Assembly: GCF_016907655.1 (NCBI RefSeq)
Contig: NZ_JAFBCL010000001.1
Span: 744,001-808,000, forward strand
From: Saccharothrix algeriensis
GTDB lineage: Bacteria > Actinomycetota > Actinomycetes > Mycobacteriales > Pseudonocardiaceae
Length of the DNA: 64,000 bases
Reading direction: 5' to 3'
This document shows, in pieces, positions 56,420 to 64,000 of this stretch. The notes beneath the pieces were generated by a model. It saw nothing but the letters and a program-made list of their open reading frames with translations, did no database searches and was not told the origin of the DNA. A program made the position numbers and the translations under genes. Within the stretch, counting starts at the first letter, position 1. Every line of letters starts with the position of its first letter.

Positions 56420-58783
56420 GTGAGCGAGCCGTTCGACATCGCGATCCGGGGCGCGGAGGCGTTCCGCTTCGAGCACGCGCCCGAGGCGACGGCGTACGTC
56501 GCGCCCGAGGCGACGGCGGACGAGAGCTGGCCGCCGTTCGACCTGGACGGTCGGTCGGTGCGCCGCATCCCGCTGTCGGAGTTCGAATCGGTCGTGTCGA
56601 TCCGGACGTGGCGGGTGCCCGCCGACGGCGCGCCGGAGCGGATCGACGTCGACCCGTTCGAGGGGCGCCTGGCGGCCGGGGAGCGACTGGTGCAGGTGCG
56701 CGAGGACGCGCCGCCGCCGGGCCTGTGGCCGCCGTACCCGGTGGTGCCCGCCGGCGACTCGTGGCCGCCCGACCACGAGTCGCTGTTGGACACCGTCGAG
56801 GAGGAGCTGCCGAAGCTCGCGCCCGAGGGGTGGCGGGTGCTCGCGGTGGAGTGCCGGGCCACGGCGCGGCGCGTCGAGTTGGAGGCCGGTGTCACGTTCG
56901 ACGACGGCGTGGCGCGCGCGTGGTCGCCGCCGCCGTTGGTCGGGCAGTGGCTGCACCGGCTGCGGATGCGGGACTACAGGTCCACGCTCGGCGTGTGGTA
57001 CACGGCGCGGTTGGAGTTCACCCGGGACGAGCCCGTGCGGCGGCACTTCGACATCGAGGGCAAGCCCGCGTGGGTGGCGCCCCTGTCGTTCCGCGAGGAG
57101 CTGGACCACTACGCCGACGAGCTGCGGCTGCTGCCGCGCCGCCCGGAAGCGATCCTCCCGTGGCTGTACGAGGCGGCGGCGAAGGCCCAGCAGCACGCGA
57201 TGGCGGGTGTGCTGGCGCGCCCGGACCGCGTGGACCCGGAGGACGAGCCGGCGGCGCTGATCGCGCCCGTGTTCGACGACGTCGACGCGAGCGGCCGTCC
57301 CGTGGCGTACCGGCCGATGGTCGGCGCGCGCGAGCGGCACGCGATCCTGGAGTACCTCGACGGCGCGCCGCTCGCGCTGTCGGGGCGCGGCCTGGCCGTG
57401 GACCGGTTGAGCGACGACGACGAGCCGGTCGTCCCCCTGGGCTACCGGACCGACGGCCGTTGGGTGTGGCACACGTCCGTGCCGTACTACCTGCGCAAGT
57501 ACCACGTGTCCCCGGCCCTGCCGCTGGTGGACCACATCCGGCGGCGGCGCTACCGGCTGCCCGAGCGGGTGCCGTCGATCGCGCTGGGACGCGCGGCGGA
57601 CCTCGCGATGGGCCGGTACGACAACGGGTCGCGGGCGGAGAGGGCGCTCGGGCGGGCGCTGGAGCCGCTGTTCGACGTGCTGCGGACGTGCCAGACGAGC
57701 CCCCGGCACTACCGGCTGGACGGTCACCAGGACCAGTCGTGGTGCCTGGTCCGCGAGGGCGACTGGTACCTCGTGTACTGGGCGGAGGGCAAGGAGAAGC
57801 AGCGGCTCGTGCGGTTCGCGGACGTGCGGGAGGCGGTCGCCTGCTTCGCCGGGCACGTGCAGCTGGAGCAGGGCGCGCTGCGGTACGACGTGGACGAGGA
57901 GCTGCCGTGGTGGCAGGTCCCGTTCACCGTGGTGTCCGAAGTGGACCCCCCGCTGTCGGAGTACGGCGAGGTGGCGCTGACGGTGGCCGTCGACCTGGAG
58001 GTCGACCGGTACGGCACGCCGGACGGCAACACCGGGTACGTCGCCGACACGCCGTTCGAGCAGCGCGGGCTGCCCGCCGAGCACGCGGGGCGCGAGTACC
58101 ACCGGTACCGGCTGCGCGGGCCGTGGAAGCTGGTGACGGCGGTGTCGCCGGCCGGCGGGCGGCTGTACGTGCTGCCCCGGCCGTTCGCGGACTACCTGGC
58201 GTCGGGCGACGTCGAGGAGGTCACGCCCGACCACCCCGGCCTGCCGCCGGTCACGGACGCCCTGCGCGCCGAGGCGCGGCGCAACCCGGGCGGCTGGGTG
58301 TGGTGCGCCGACCCGGACGTCGACCCGCGCTTCATCCAGGGCGTGCCGGACTTCGCCCTGCTGGGCGCCTACCGCGTCGGCCCGTCCGGCGAGCTGACCG
58401 GCGAGACGCACCTGAACCCCTCCTACCGCCCCTCCCCCCGCCGCCGCGGCTACCCGGAACCGCAGTCGGACTTCGAGGCGGTGCTCGGCTTCGTCGCGGC
58501 CGGCTGGCTGCCCCAGGACCGCGTGCTCCAGGCCGCGCTGGAGGGGCTGTTCCTGGTGGAGGCGGACCCGCAGGGCAGCTTCCGGCTGGGCCAGACCCCG
58601 GCCGGCGCGCGCTTCCTGGCGGTCTACACGTCACCGGGGTACGTGCCCGCGGGCGCGAACACCGTGCAGGTGCCGGGGCGCGCGCTGCTGCCCGTGCTGG
58701 CGGGCACGACGCTGGTGATCAACCCCGGTGGGCAGATGGGCATCGAGCTGCCGGGCGACGACCTCCTCGCGGCGGGGTCCTGA
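56420..58783 (+). CDS. TNT-related NADase-like protein with C-terminal SseB-like domain
   Basis: 787 residues. Residues about 100-245 (EELPKLAPEGWRVLAVECRA, WYTARLEFTRDEPVRRHFD) resemble YezG-type immunity-like domains, and a second similar block lies at 420-520. Residues about 515-615 are a TNT-type domain: VDRYGTPDGNTGYVADTPFE, QRGLPAEHAGREYHRYRLRG, LYVLPRPFADYLASGDVEEV. R530 and H561 match the catalytic Arg and His of the mycobacterial TNT; the Gln of the GGGTQY motif is Leu582 here by my alignment. The end (FLAVYTSPGYVP, LVINPGGQMGIELP) is SseB-like. No signal peptide. GTG 56420; type VII export or an intracellular role are both possible. Confidence 0.72.
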   Translation: MSEPFDIAIRGAEAFRFEHAPEATAYVAPEATADESWPPFDLDGRSVRRIPLSEFESVVSIRTWRVPADGAPERIDVDPFEGRLAAGERLVQVREDAPPPGLWPPYPVVPAGDSWPPDHESLLDTVEEELPKLAPEGWRVLAVECRATARRVELEAGVTFDDGVARAWSPPPLVGQWLHRLRMRDYRSTLGVWYTARLEFTRDEPVRRHFDIEGKPAWVAPLSFREELDHYADELRLLPRRPEAILPWLYEAAAKAQQHAMAGVLARPDRVDPEDEPAALIAPVFDDVDASGRPVAYRPMVGARERHAILEYLDGAPLALSGRGLAVDRLSDDDEPVVPLGYRTDGRWVWHTSVPYYLRKYHVSPALPLVDHIRRRRYRLPERVPSIALGRAADLAMGRYDNGSRAERALGRALEPLFDVLRTCQTSPRHYRLDGHQDQSWCLVREGDWYLVYWAEGKEKQRLVRFADVREAVACFAGHVQLEQGALRYDVDEELPWWQVPFTVVSEVDPPLSEYGEVALTVAVDLEVDRYGTPDGNTGYVADTPFEQRGLPAEHAGREYHRYRLRGPWKLVTAVSPAGGRLYVLPRPFADYLASGDVEEVTPDHPGLPPVTDALRAEARRNPGGWVWCADPDVDPRFIQGVPDFALLGAYRVGPSGELTGETHLNPSYRPSPRRRGYPEPQSDFEAVLGFVAAGWLPQDRVLQAALEGLFLVEADPQGSFRLGQTPAGARFLAVYTSPGYVPAGANTVQVPGRALLPVLAGTTLVINPGGQMGIELPGDDLLAAGS

Positions 58784-59002
58784 GCGGTGGCCGCGGCGCC
58801 CGTGCCGCGGCTCGCCGGGGAGGGCGCCGCCGTCGGGCCGGCCTCCGAGTGATCGGGCGGGCGCCGGGCCGGGGTGCCGGGGCATTGGTGCCAACAGGGG
58901 TACCGGGCGCTTCCCGGGCGGCTACGGTCGGGTGTCGAGCGGTACCCCACTGCAGGAGTTCGTCCGCTGCCGGACTTCCTCGTCCTGTAGGAGGTCGACG
59001 AC

Positions 59003-59815
59003 ATGTCATGGGTTTCACGCATTTCCTTGATCGCGGCTGCCGTTGTCGCCGGGTCGTTCATCGCCGGACCCGCGTCGGCGGTCGAGTCGCCGGGGGGAAC
59101 GCAGGTCGGGCCCGCCATCATCGGCGGCAGGGTCGTCACCACGCCCTATTCGTTCTTCGCCTCGCTGCAACGCGGTGGCCGGCACTTCTGCGGGGCGTCG
59201 CTCATCGCCCCGCAGTGGCTCGTCACCGCCAGGCACTGCGTCCAGGGTTCCACCGGTGGCGGTTTCTCCGCTCGGATCGGATCGCTCACCACGGGATCCG
59301 GTGGTGAACTCGTCACCGCGGCCGGCGCGATCCTCGGCGAGAACGACATCGCCGTGGTGAAGCTGTCCAGGCCCGCCGCCTCCCAGCCCATCCGGATCGC
59401 GGCGAGCAGCCCGGCCGTGGGCACCGTCAACAAGCTGATCGGCCATGGGCAGACGTGCGGCACCCCGGGTTGCGGCGGCCCTTCGCCGCAGCTCCGCGAA
59501 GTGGACACGAACACCGTCGCGGATTCCCGGTGCACGGCCTCCTTCAAGAGGGGCAAGGAGATCTGCTTCCAGGGCGCACCGGGCACCAGCGCCTGCTACG
59601 GCGACTCCGGCGGGCCGTCCGTCCTGGGCGGCGAGCTGACCGGCGCCACCAGCCGATCCGGCAACAACAGCCGCAACTGCCTCGACGGTCCCGGCATCTA
59701 CAACAGCGTTCCCGGCTACCGGGCCTGGATCGACCGGGTCACCGGTGGCGCGGTGAGCGCGTGGGAGGCGACGCCGCAGGCGTGGGCCACCGGGGCGTCG
59801 GCGTCGGCGAGCTGA
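59003..59815 (+). CDS. secreted trypsin-like serine protease (S1)
   Basis: 270 residues. Signal peptide to about residue 26, short propeptide, mature start near IIGGRVV (39-45). Triad: His78 in LVTARHCV, Asp115 in ENDIAVVKL, Ser202 in CYGDSGGP; cysteines CGAS/RHC and two further pairs fit chymotrypsin-fold disulfides. The activation sequence is VGPAIIGG, which lacks a basic residue before IIGG, so processing is not by trypsin itself. The residue at the S1 base (ACYGDSGGP preceded by GAPGTS) does not show Asp, so trypsin-like specificity is uncertain. The ATG follows GTAGGAGGTCG. Confidence 0.9.
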   Translation: MSWVSRISLIAAAVVAGSFIAGPASAVESPGGTQVGPAIIGGRVVTTPYSFFASLQRGGRHFCGASLIAPQWLVTARHCVQGSTGGGFSARIGSLTTGSGGELVTAAGAILGENDIAVVKLSRPAASQPIRIAASSPAVGTVNKLIGHGQTCGTPGCGGPSPQLREVDTNTVADSRCTASFKRGKEICFQGAPGTSACYGDSGGPSVLGGELTGATSRSGNNSRNCLDGPGIYNSVPGYRAWIDRVTGGAVSAWEATPQAWATGASASAS

Positions 59816-59876
59816 AGGGGTTCGGCCGCTGGTGAACGCCTTTTCCGGAGGCCCCTGCCGATCCGGTCGAGCCCGC

Positions 59877-60287
59877 TCACGCCCGGCGGGAGCGGGCTCG
59901 CTGGATCAGCAGGATCGCGACCGCCATCGCGGTGACGACGGCGCCGTTGCCGAACGCCCACAGCACCGCGTGGTCGTGCACGACGTCACGGGTGGCGGTC
60001 GGATCGCGGAACACCGGGTTGACCCGCGTGATCAGCAGGACCTTCAGCACGACCGACACCGCGAGGCACCCGAGCGCCGGCCGCGGCACGCGCGCGACGA
60101 CCGCCAGCACGACACCGAGCGGCCCCCACGGCAGGTAGTAGTAGATCGGGCTGCCCGCCGCGAACACGCCGACGAGCGAGCCCGGCCGCGGGTCGACCAG
60201 CACCTGCGGGTTCCACACGACCTGCTCGTAGAGGTTCCCGAAGAACCACATGCTCAGCAAGGGCACGACCAGCTTCGAAGGGATCAC
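59877..60287 (-). CDS. small integral membrane protein
   Basis: 136 residues with four predicted membrane helices (about 5-25, 52-72, 75-95, 110-130). The N-terminal LLSMWFFGNLYEQVVWNPQV and HDHAVLWAFGNGAVV resemble unnamed actinobacterial membrane proteins near DUF1772. No catalytic motif is recognised. The GTG at 60287 has only a weak ribosome-binding site; the ATG just upstream (60295) leads at once to a stop. It is divergent from the putative RiPP operon and may be its transporter or immunity partner, but this is guesswork. Confidence 0.6.
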   Translation of the reverse strand: MIPSKLVVPLLSMWFFGNLYEQVVWNPQVLVDPRPGSLVGVFAAGSPIYYYLPWGPLGVVLAVVARVPRPALGCLAVSVVLKVLLITRVNPVFRDPTATRDVVHDHAVLWAFGNGAVVTAMAVAILLIQRARSRRA

Positions 60288-60602
60288 CGGACCATGATGT
60301 CGCGCACCACGACCGGCCGGCCTCGTCGCGCGTCGCCTGCCCACCGCGACCCGGGCGGCGCCCGCGAGACCGCCGAGAACCCCACCGCCACCGGGTGATC
60401 GCAATTCCTCGACCCTGGGGCAGCGGTGACGGCGAATATTCCACAATAATGTTCTACCACCCGAAAAAATCATCGGATTCGACCGGACAGGCCCTTCCGC
60501 AAAACCCGCCGCCCTTGCAGCATGGGGCACGGGGAGAAGCACACTTCCAGTCGCCGATCGCACCTTGCGAACGGCGTCGGGACCGGCACTGCGGAGGGCG
60601 CG
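60288..60602. promoter_or_regulatory. promoter region of the short-precursor operon
   Basis: 315 bases between the divergent membrane protein and the precursor gene. A conspicuous AT-rich patch (60435-60475) stands out from the GC-rich context and is the most likely promoter. The precursor ribosome-binding site GGAGGG is at 60593-60598. An in-frame ATG at 60522 would add 27 residues to the precursor, but it has no ribosome-binding site. Confidence 0.45.
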
Positions 60603-60731
60603 ATGGACAGTCGAACGGATGCCGAGCGGACGACCACGATCGACGACATCAAGGGGGCGGTCGAATCGGACGGCGGCGTCGACCTGGTGGAGCTCGGCGA
60701 GTACGCCGAGAGCTGCTGGACGGGCTGCTGA
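60603..60731 (+). CDS. putative RiPP precursor peptide, 42 residues ending SCWTGC
   Basis: The peptide has an acidic, helical N-terminal part (MDSRTDAERTTTIDDIKGAV), a GG at residues 24-25 (ESDGG), and a C-terminal VDLVELGEYAESCWTGC with Cys38, Trp39, Thr40, Cys42. This is the layout of a leader plus a modified core; cleavage after GG would give a 17-residue core. The ATG follows GGAGGG by 4 bases and third codon positions are almost all G/C, so it is probably real. A hairpin separates it from the enzyme genes, as often seen in RiPP operons. No standard modification enzyme (LanB/C, YcaO, radical SAM, MNIO) is seen within the window. Function inferred. Confidence 0.6.
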   Translation: MDSRTDAERTTTIDDIKGAVESDGGVDLVELGEYAESCWTGC

Positions 60732-60768
60732 AGCGATCCGAAAACCTTCGGTCGCCTTGAAGCGGGCG

Positions 60769-60796
60769 GAGCCCTGCCCGGATCCGGGCAGGGCTC
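60769..60796 (+). promoter_or_regulatory. 28-bp perfect palindrome between precursor and enzyme genes
   Basis: GAGCCCTGCCCGGA and its exact reverse complement lie head to head, giving a 14-bp stem without T-run, 37 bases after the precursor stop and 31 bases before the next start. It is probably a partial terminator or RNA-stabilising hairpin that makes precursor mRNA more abundant than enzyme mRNA. Confidence 0.7.
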
Positions 60797-60827
60797 CCAC
60801 CGGTCCCGACGCGTGGAGGGTTCCGCC

Positions 60828-61301
60828 ATGGGTGCTCCGAGGATCGAGGACTACATCCCCGAGGCCGTCTACGAAACCCTGCGCAAGCGCCTGCCCGGCC
60901 GCAGCTCCGCCGAACTGCGGCTGCAGACGGAGGAGTGCCTGAAGTTCCTCGTCATCGCGTCGGAGGCCGATCCGCTGTTCATCCCGATGACGCGCGAGGT
61001 GGACGAGGTGTGGCACGAGCTGATCCTGCAGACCCACTTCTACGCCGAGCTCTGCGCGCGGCTGCCGGGCAGCAGGTTCATCCACCACCAGACGGTCGGG
61101 ATCGGCGAGTACGCGGCCGGCGGGCGAAGGGCCGGCCTGCTCGACGAGCTGGTGTCCTGGATACCGGCGTACGTCAGCCGGTTCGGGGAGTTCACGCCCG
61201 AGCGGGCGCGGTACTGGAGCGTGCTGCGGTACCTGGCCGAGAAGCACGGGATACCGCTGGACGCGATCAACTCGGCGGGCCGCTCGGCACTTCGGGGATG
61301 A
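60828..61301 (+). CDS. DUF1399/glycine-rich-domain-protein-like cytosolic protein
   Basis: 157 residues. FLVIASEADPLFIPMTREVD, EVWHELILQTHFYAELCARL, PGSRFIHHQTVGIGEYA. The 'DEVWHxxIL.T..Y..FC...G.xIHH' pattern is that of DUF1399/GRDP-like proteins, whose molecular function is unknown; the conserved His residues could bind metal. ATG 60828 follows GGAGG. It is followed 3 bp later by the aminotransferase gene, and a compact operon continues to the window end. It may bind the precursor or be a metal-dependent modifying enzyme. Confidence 0.65.
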   Translation: MGAPRIEDYIPEAVYETLRKRLPGRSSAELRLQTEECLKFLVIASEADPLFIPMTREVDEVWHELILQTHFYAELCARLPGSRFIHHQTVGIGEYAAGGRRAGLLDELVSWIPAYVSRFGEFTPERARYWSVLRYLAEKHGIPLDAINSAGRSALRG

Positions 61302-61304
61302 GGC

Positions 61305-62282
61305 ATGGGACAGCTGCCGGGCGAACGGCCCATCGGGGCGTGCGCGGGGGCGCCCGACCCGCTGCGGGAGGCGGTGCTCCGGGACCTGCGGGAAGCGCGC
61401 TGGCACCAGCAGCCCCGGCTCGGCGGGGAGTTGCGCGCGCGGATCGGCGCCCACTACGGGGTCGCGCCGGAGAACGTGCTGGTCGCCAGGGGGTGCACCG
61501 AGGCGGTGGCCTGGGCTTTCTCGTGGGCGGTCCGCACCGCCCCGCGACACCGGCGCGCCGTCCTGGCGATACCGCGGCCGAGTTGGCCGGGTTTCACCCG
61601 CCTGGCGGACCACGCGGGGATCGCGTGGTCGCACTACGACGCGGGTGATCCCCCCGCCCCGGACCGGATCCCCGTCGTCTGCTCACCGAACAACCCCACC
61701 GGGCACGTCGTCGACGAGACCCGGTTGGCGCGGTGGTGCTCGAGCGCGACGGTCCCGGTGGTGGTCGACTGCACCTACGACGACTTCGCCGACGACCCGG
61801 TGCTCCCCCGCGCGCACCGGTACCTCGGCGGCCCCGTCGCCTTCTGCGCCAACCTGACCAAGTCCACCGGGCTGGTCGGCGTGCGCCTGGGGCTGCTGAT
61901 CGCCGCCGCGGACGTCGTGGCCGGGATCGAGGCCGGCGTCGACCCGTTCCGCCTCGACCTGTTCCAACTGGCCGTGCTGAACGCGCTGTTCACCACCAGC
62001 GGCCGGGCAGCGTGGCGGGACCTGGTCGTCAGGACGCGCGACGCCGGTGCGCGTTGCGCCGCGTTGTTGGCCGAGTTGCTGCCGTGCGGCGCCATCGGCC
62101 CCACTGTCGGCAACGTCGTGTACGGGCGATCGGACGGCTGCTGCGACGAGCACCGCGCGCTTCTGGCCGCGATGGCGGACGTGACCGTGTTCCCGGTCGA
62201 GCGCCGTTTCCGGCTGCACGTCGACGACGGCACCGCGGAGGCGCTCACCGCGCTTGCCCGCGACGGGAAGGGGTGCCGATGA
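61305..62282 (+). CDS. class I/II PLP aminotransferase, HisC-like
   Basis: 325 residues. NVLVARGCTEAVAWAFSW, IPRPSWPGFTRLADHAGIAW, VVCSPNNPTGHVVDETRL (NNPTG), VVDCTYDDFADDP, the PLP lysine in LTKSTGLVGVRLG, and a C-terminal RFRLHVDDGTAEA. Shorter than histidinol-phosphate aminotransferase (about 350) and lacking an obvious substrate Arg motif, so it is a divergent member. In this operon it may transaminate an amino acid or a peptide end (MbnN does so in methanobactin), but the substrate is unknown. Start ATG 61305; it overlaps the globin gene by 4 bp. Confidence 0.78.
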   Translation: MGQLPGERPIGACAGAPDPLREAVLRDLREARWHQQPRLGGELRARIGAHYGVAPENVLVARGCTEAVAWAFSWAVRTAPRHRRAVLAIPRPSWPGFTRLADHAGIAWSHYDAGDPPAPDRIPVVCSPNNPTGHVVDETRLARWCSSATVPVVVDCTYDDFADDPVLPRAHRYLGGPVAFCANLTKSTGLVGVRLGLLIAAADVVAGIEAGVDPFRLDLFQLAVLNALFTTSGRAAWRDLVVRTRDAGARCAALLAELLPCGAIGPTVGNVVYGRSDGCCDEHRALLAAMADVTVFPVERRFRLHVDDGTAEALTALARDGKGCR

Positions 62283-62647
62283 CCCAGGCGCCGAGGCTCG
62301 CACCGGAGGAACTGCTCATGGCGCTGGCGGACCGGTTCTACGCGGAGGTCTCCGCGGACGAGGTGCTCCGCGCGCTCTACCCCGACGAGGACCTGACCGA
62401 CGCGGCACGGCACCTCGGCTGGTTCCTGGTGCAGGCCCGGGGCGGCCCGCTGACCTACTTCGACCGCCGAGGGCACCCGAGCCTGCGCGCGAGGCACGTC
62501 CCGTTCCCGATCACCGGCGGTCTGCGGGACCGGTGGCTCCGCCACATGCGCACCGCGCTCGACGGCAGCGGTATCGACGACGGCGAGCGGGCGAAGCTGT
62601 GGCGGTGGTTCGTCGCGAGCGCGGACGCGCTGGTGAACGTGCCGTGA
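62279..62647 (+). CDS. truncated haemoglobin, group II
   Basis: 122 residues. ADRFYAEVSADEVLRALYPD, GWFLVQARGGPLTYFDRRGH, PSLRARHVPFPITGG with proximal His73, RDRWLRHM with Trp86 at G8: the group II (GlbO) pattern. It binds haem and could carry O2, scavenge NO or act as an oxygen-dependent redox partner. Truncated globins are uncommon in biosynthetic operons. ATG overlaps the aminotransferase stop and its end overlaps the TPR gene, so it is firmly part of this operon. Confidence 0.85.
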   Translation: MTQAPRLAPEELLMALADRFYAEVSADEVLRALYPDEDLTDAARHLGWFLVQARGGPLTYFDRRGHPSLRARHVPFPITGGLRDRWLRHMRTALDGSGIDDGERAKLWRWFVASADALVNVP

Positions 62648-63300
62648 ACGAGCACGCGCACGACACCTCCGCCGCGGCGGAGGCCCGTGCGAACGCCCTG
62701 CTCCGCGCCGGACGCACCAGGGGCGCGGCAGCGGCCTTTCGCACGGCCATGGCCCTCGCCATCGCCGAACACCCGCACGACGGGGACCGGCTCGTCGCGC
62801 TGCGGCACCGCCTCGCCTGGTCGTTGTGGGAATCGGGCCGCAGCGACGAGGCCATCGCGGTGTACGAGGAGGAACGGGTGCCGCTGGATCACCACGGGTG
62901 CCGCACCCTGGGCGACCTGTACGTCGAGACCGGGCGGCTCGCCGAGGCGCTGCGGGCTTACACGGTCGTGCTGGACTGGGTCCGGCGGCGGCTGGCAGCC
63001 CGGTTCGCCGGCATGGCGGTGCTGGCCGAGGCCCTGGCGACCGCGCCGGGCCGCGGGCTCAACCTCCTCGTCGTCGACGTGCTGCGCGAGAACCTGCACG
63101 GCCTCGGCGCGGGCTACCGGCGCAGGTCCCTGGGGTTGCCGATGCTGTGGTCGTGCCTGGCGGACGTGCACCGGCGGCTCGGCGAACGCCGTGAAGAGGC
63201 CCGCTACCGCGAGGACTTCCTGCGGTACTGGGCGTGGTACGCCGGCCGGGAGCACGAAAGCGTCCTGGCACTGGCACGTGGAGGTGGTCCGCATGCGTGA
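62644..63300 (+). CDS. TPR-like helical repeat protein
   Basis: 218 residues, all helical, with at least three TPR-like pairs: ANALLRAGRTRGAAAAFRTA, RLAWSLWESGRSDEAIAVYE, LGDLYVETGRLAEALRAYTV; the C-terminal part has a fourth (LADVHRRLGERREEARYRED). TPR proteins scaffold protein-peptide interactions, so it may hold the precursor or the enzymes. GTG start overlaps the globin stop; the end overlaps the dioxygenase start by 8 bp. No signal peptide. Confidence 0.72.
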   Translation: MNEHAHDTSAAAEARANALLRAGRTRGAAAAFRTAMALAIAEHPHDGDRLVALRHRLAWSLWESGRSDEAIAVYEEERVPLDHHGCRTLGDLYVETGRLAEALRAYTVVLDWVRRRLAARFAGMAVLAEALATAPGRGLNLLVVDVLRENLHGLGAGYRRRSLGLPMLWSCLADVHRRLGERREEARYREDFLRYWAWYAGREHESVLALARGGGPHA

Positions 63301-64000
63301 GTTCGACCTGGCCCCCGCGCGCGGTGCGCACGCCGCGCCGGTCGAGGAGGCGCGGCGGGCGCTCGTCGAGGACGGGTGCCTGCTGCTGAGGGGCGCGCTG
63401 CCCGTCCCAGCGGTCCGGCGACTCCGGCGGGAGCTGGCCGGCTCCTACTCCCGGCTCACGGGCGAGAGCTGGGACTGGGCGCGCCTGCGCCGGTCCGCGG
63501 CGGACGACGACCTGCTCGGCCTGCGACGGGCGCTGTTCGGCTGCGCGTCGAACGGCGCCCTGTTCCGGCACCGCCGGCTGGTGTCCTTCCTCGAAGGTCT
63601 GCTCGGCGCGCCGCCCTACCTCCACCCCCGGCGGTGGTTGCGCCTGAACCCGCCCGGCGGCGGGCTGGGGCAGTGGGCGGTGCCGTACCACCAGGACTAC
63701 CGGTTCGTGCAAGGCACGCCTGACGTGGTGACGGTGTGGCTGCCCCTCCACCGGTGCCACGGCGGCGGCATCCGGGTCGAGTCGCGGTCGCACCGCCGCG
63801 GGCTGCGGCCACTGGGTGACCGGATCCCCTCGAACCACCTGCGGCCCGTGGCCGGCGTCAGGCAGGAACGCGTCGACGAGCCCGCCTGCGACATGGGCGA
63901 CGTGGTCCTGTTCCACAGCCTCACCGTGCACGGCACCGCGCCGAACACCGGCTCGTTGAACCGCATCTCGGTGGACGCCCGGTTCCAGCGCCGGGACGAC
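63293..64000 (+). CDS. phytanoyl-CoA dioxygenase (PhyH) family protein, 3'-truncated by the window
   Basis: 236 codons are visible and the frame is still open at the edge. The Fe(II)/2-oxoglutarate facial triad is present: His133-x-Asp135 in PYHQDYRFV and His213 in TVHGTAPN, followed by the 2OG-binding Arg224 in LNRISVDARF. PhyH-type enzymes hydroxylate lipids, amino acids and peptide natural products. Co-transcription with the precursor suggests hydroxylation of the core peptide or of an amino acid, to be confirmed from the missing part of the cluster. Confidence 0.82.
   Translation, partial: MREFDLAPARGAHAAPVEEARRALVEDGCLLLRGALPVPAVRRLRRELAGSYSRLTGESWDWARLRRSAADDDLLGLRRALFGCASNGALFRHRRLVSFLEGLLGAPPYLHPRRWLRLNPPGGGLGQWAVPYHQDYRFVQGTPDVVTVWLPLHRCHGGGIRVESRSHRRGLRPLGDRIPSNHLRPVAGVRQERVDEPACDMGDVVLFHSLTVHGTAPNTGSLNRISVDARFQRRDD

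Noticed and set aside
60522..60602. Longer version of the precursor peptide starting at ATG 60522
   Set aside because: No ribosome-binding site at 60522 and the added part is Arg/Ser/Gly-rich; ATG 60603 has a well-spaced GGAGGG.

Overview
The window is very GC-rich, with strong G/C preference in third codon positions. It carries families typical of filamentous actinomycetes: type VII secretion (WXG/EspC-like) proteins, YbaB-like proteins, an ECF42 sigma factor with its DGPF partner, TNT-type NADase toxins, many TetR regulators and secreted glycosidases. The best guess is a member of the Pseudonocardiales (Saccharothrix/Actinosynnema/Lentzea-like). This rests on gene content only, with no marker gene.

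Layout. 1-3.2 kb is a mobile-element scar: a fused IS5/tyrosine-recombinase pseudogene, a small orphan protein, an APH-like kinase and a PAPS-reductase-like fragment. 3.2-7.3 kb (minus) holds a PPOX protein and a five-gene type VII secretion-associated operon led by a YbaB-like gene. 7.6-13.8 kb is a set of regulator/enzyme pairs: esterase/TetR, TetR-acetyltransferase and TetR/quinone oxidoreductase, the last with three operators spaced exactly 21 bp apart. 14.2-19.7 kb is a type III polyketide operon (PKS, ICMT-type methyltransferase, two flavoproteins, SDR) with a divergent UbiA prenyltransferase. 20.2-24.6 kb has a tryptophanase-like lyase, an amidohydrolase and a GCS2-type glutamate-cysteine ligase. 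24.9-29.8 kb encodes secreted proteins: a tripeptidyl-aminopeptidase-like lipoprotein, GH26, GH27 and a ricin-type lectin. 29.9-34.8 kb is a three-gene glycosyltransferase operon. 35-39.4 kb has a PadR/HAAS pair, an I36-like inhibitor and a two-component system. 39.9-45.7 kb is a small cluster with SIS, GNAT, methyltransferase, gamma-glutamylcyclotransferase-like, MFS and ATP-grasp-like genes. 46-49.2 kb has an SDR and an ECF42 sigma locus. 49.6-58.8 kb is a second YbaB-led type VII locus ending in a 1607-residue polymorphic-toxin-like protein, a convergent orphan gene and a TNT-related protein. 59.0-60.3 kb has a trypsin-like protease and a membrane protein. 60.6-64.0 kb looks like a RiPP-type cluster with a 42-residue precursor ending in SCWTGC; it runs off the window.

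Two candidates stand out as undescribed systems. The first is the giant secreted toxin. It joins an ADP-ribosyltransferase domain, a clan-CD-like His/Cys domain and a FolD-like (methylenetetrahydrofolate dehydrogenase/cyclohydrolase) C-terminus, next to a TNT NADase-related gene, so most of the recognisable catalytic folds use NAD(P). The second is the short-precursor operon at the right edge (DUF1399-like protein, aminotransferase, truncated globin, TPR protein, PhyH dioxygenase), whose enzyme set matches no RiPP class known to me. All family calls are made by eye from translated motifs; no database search was run.
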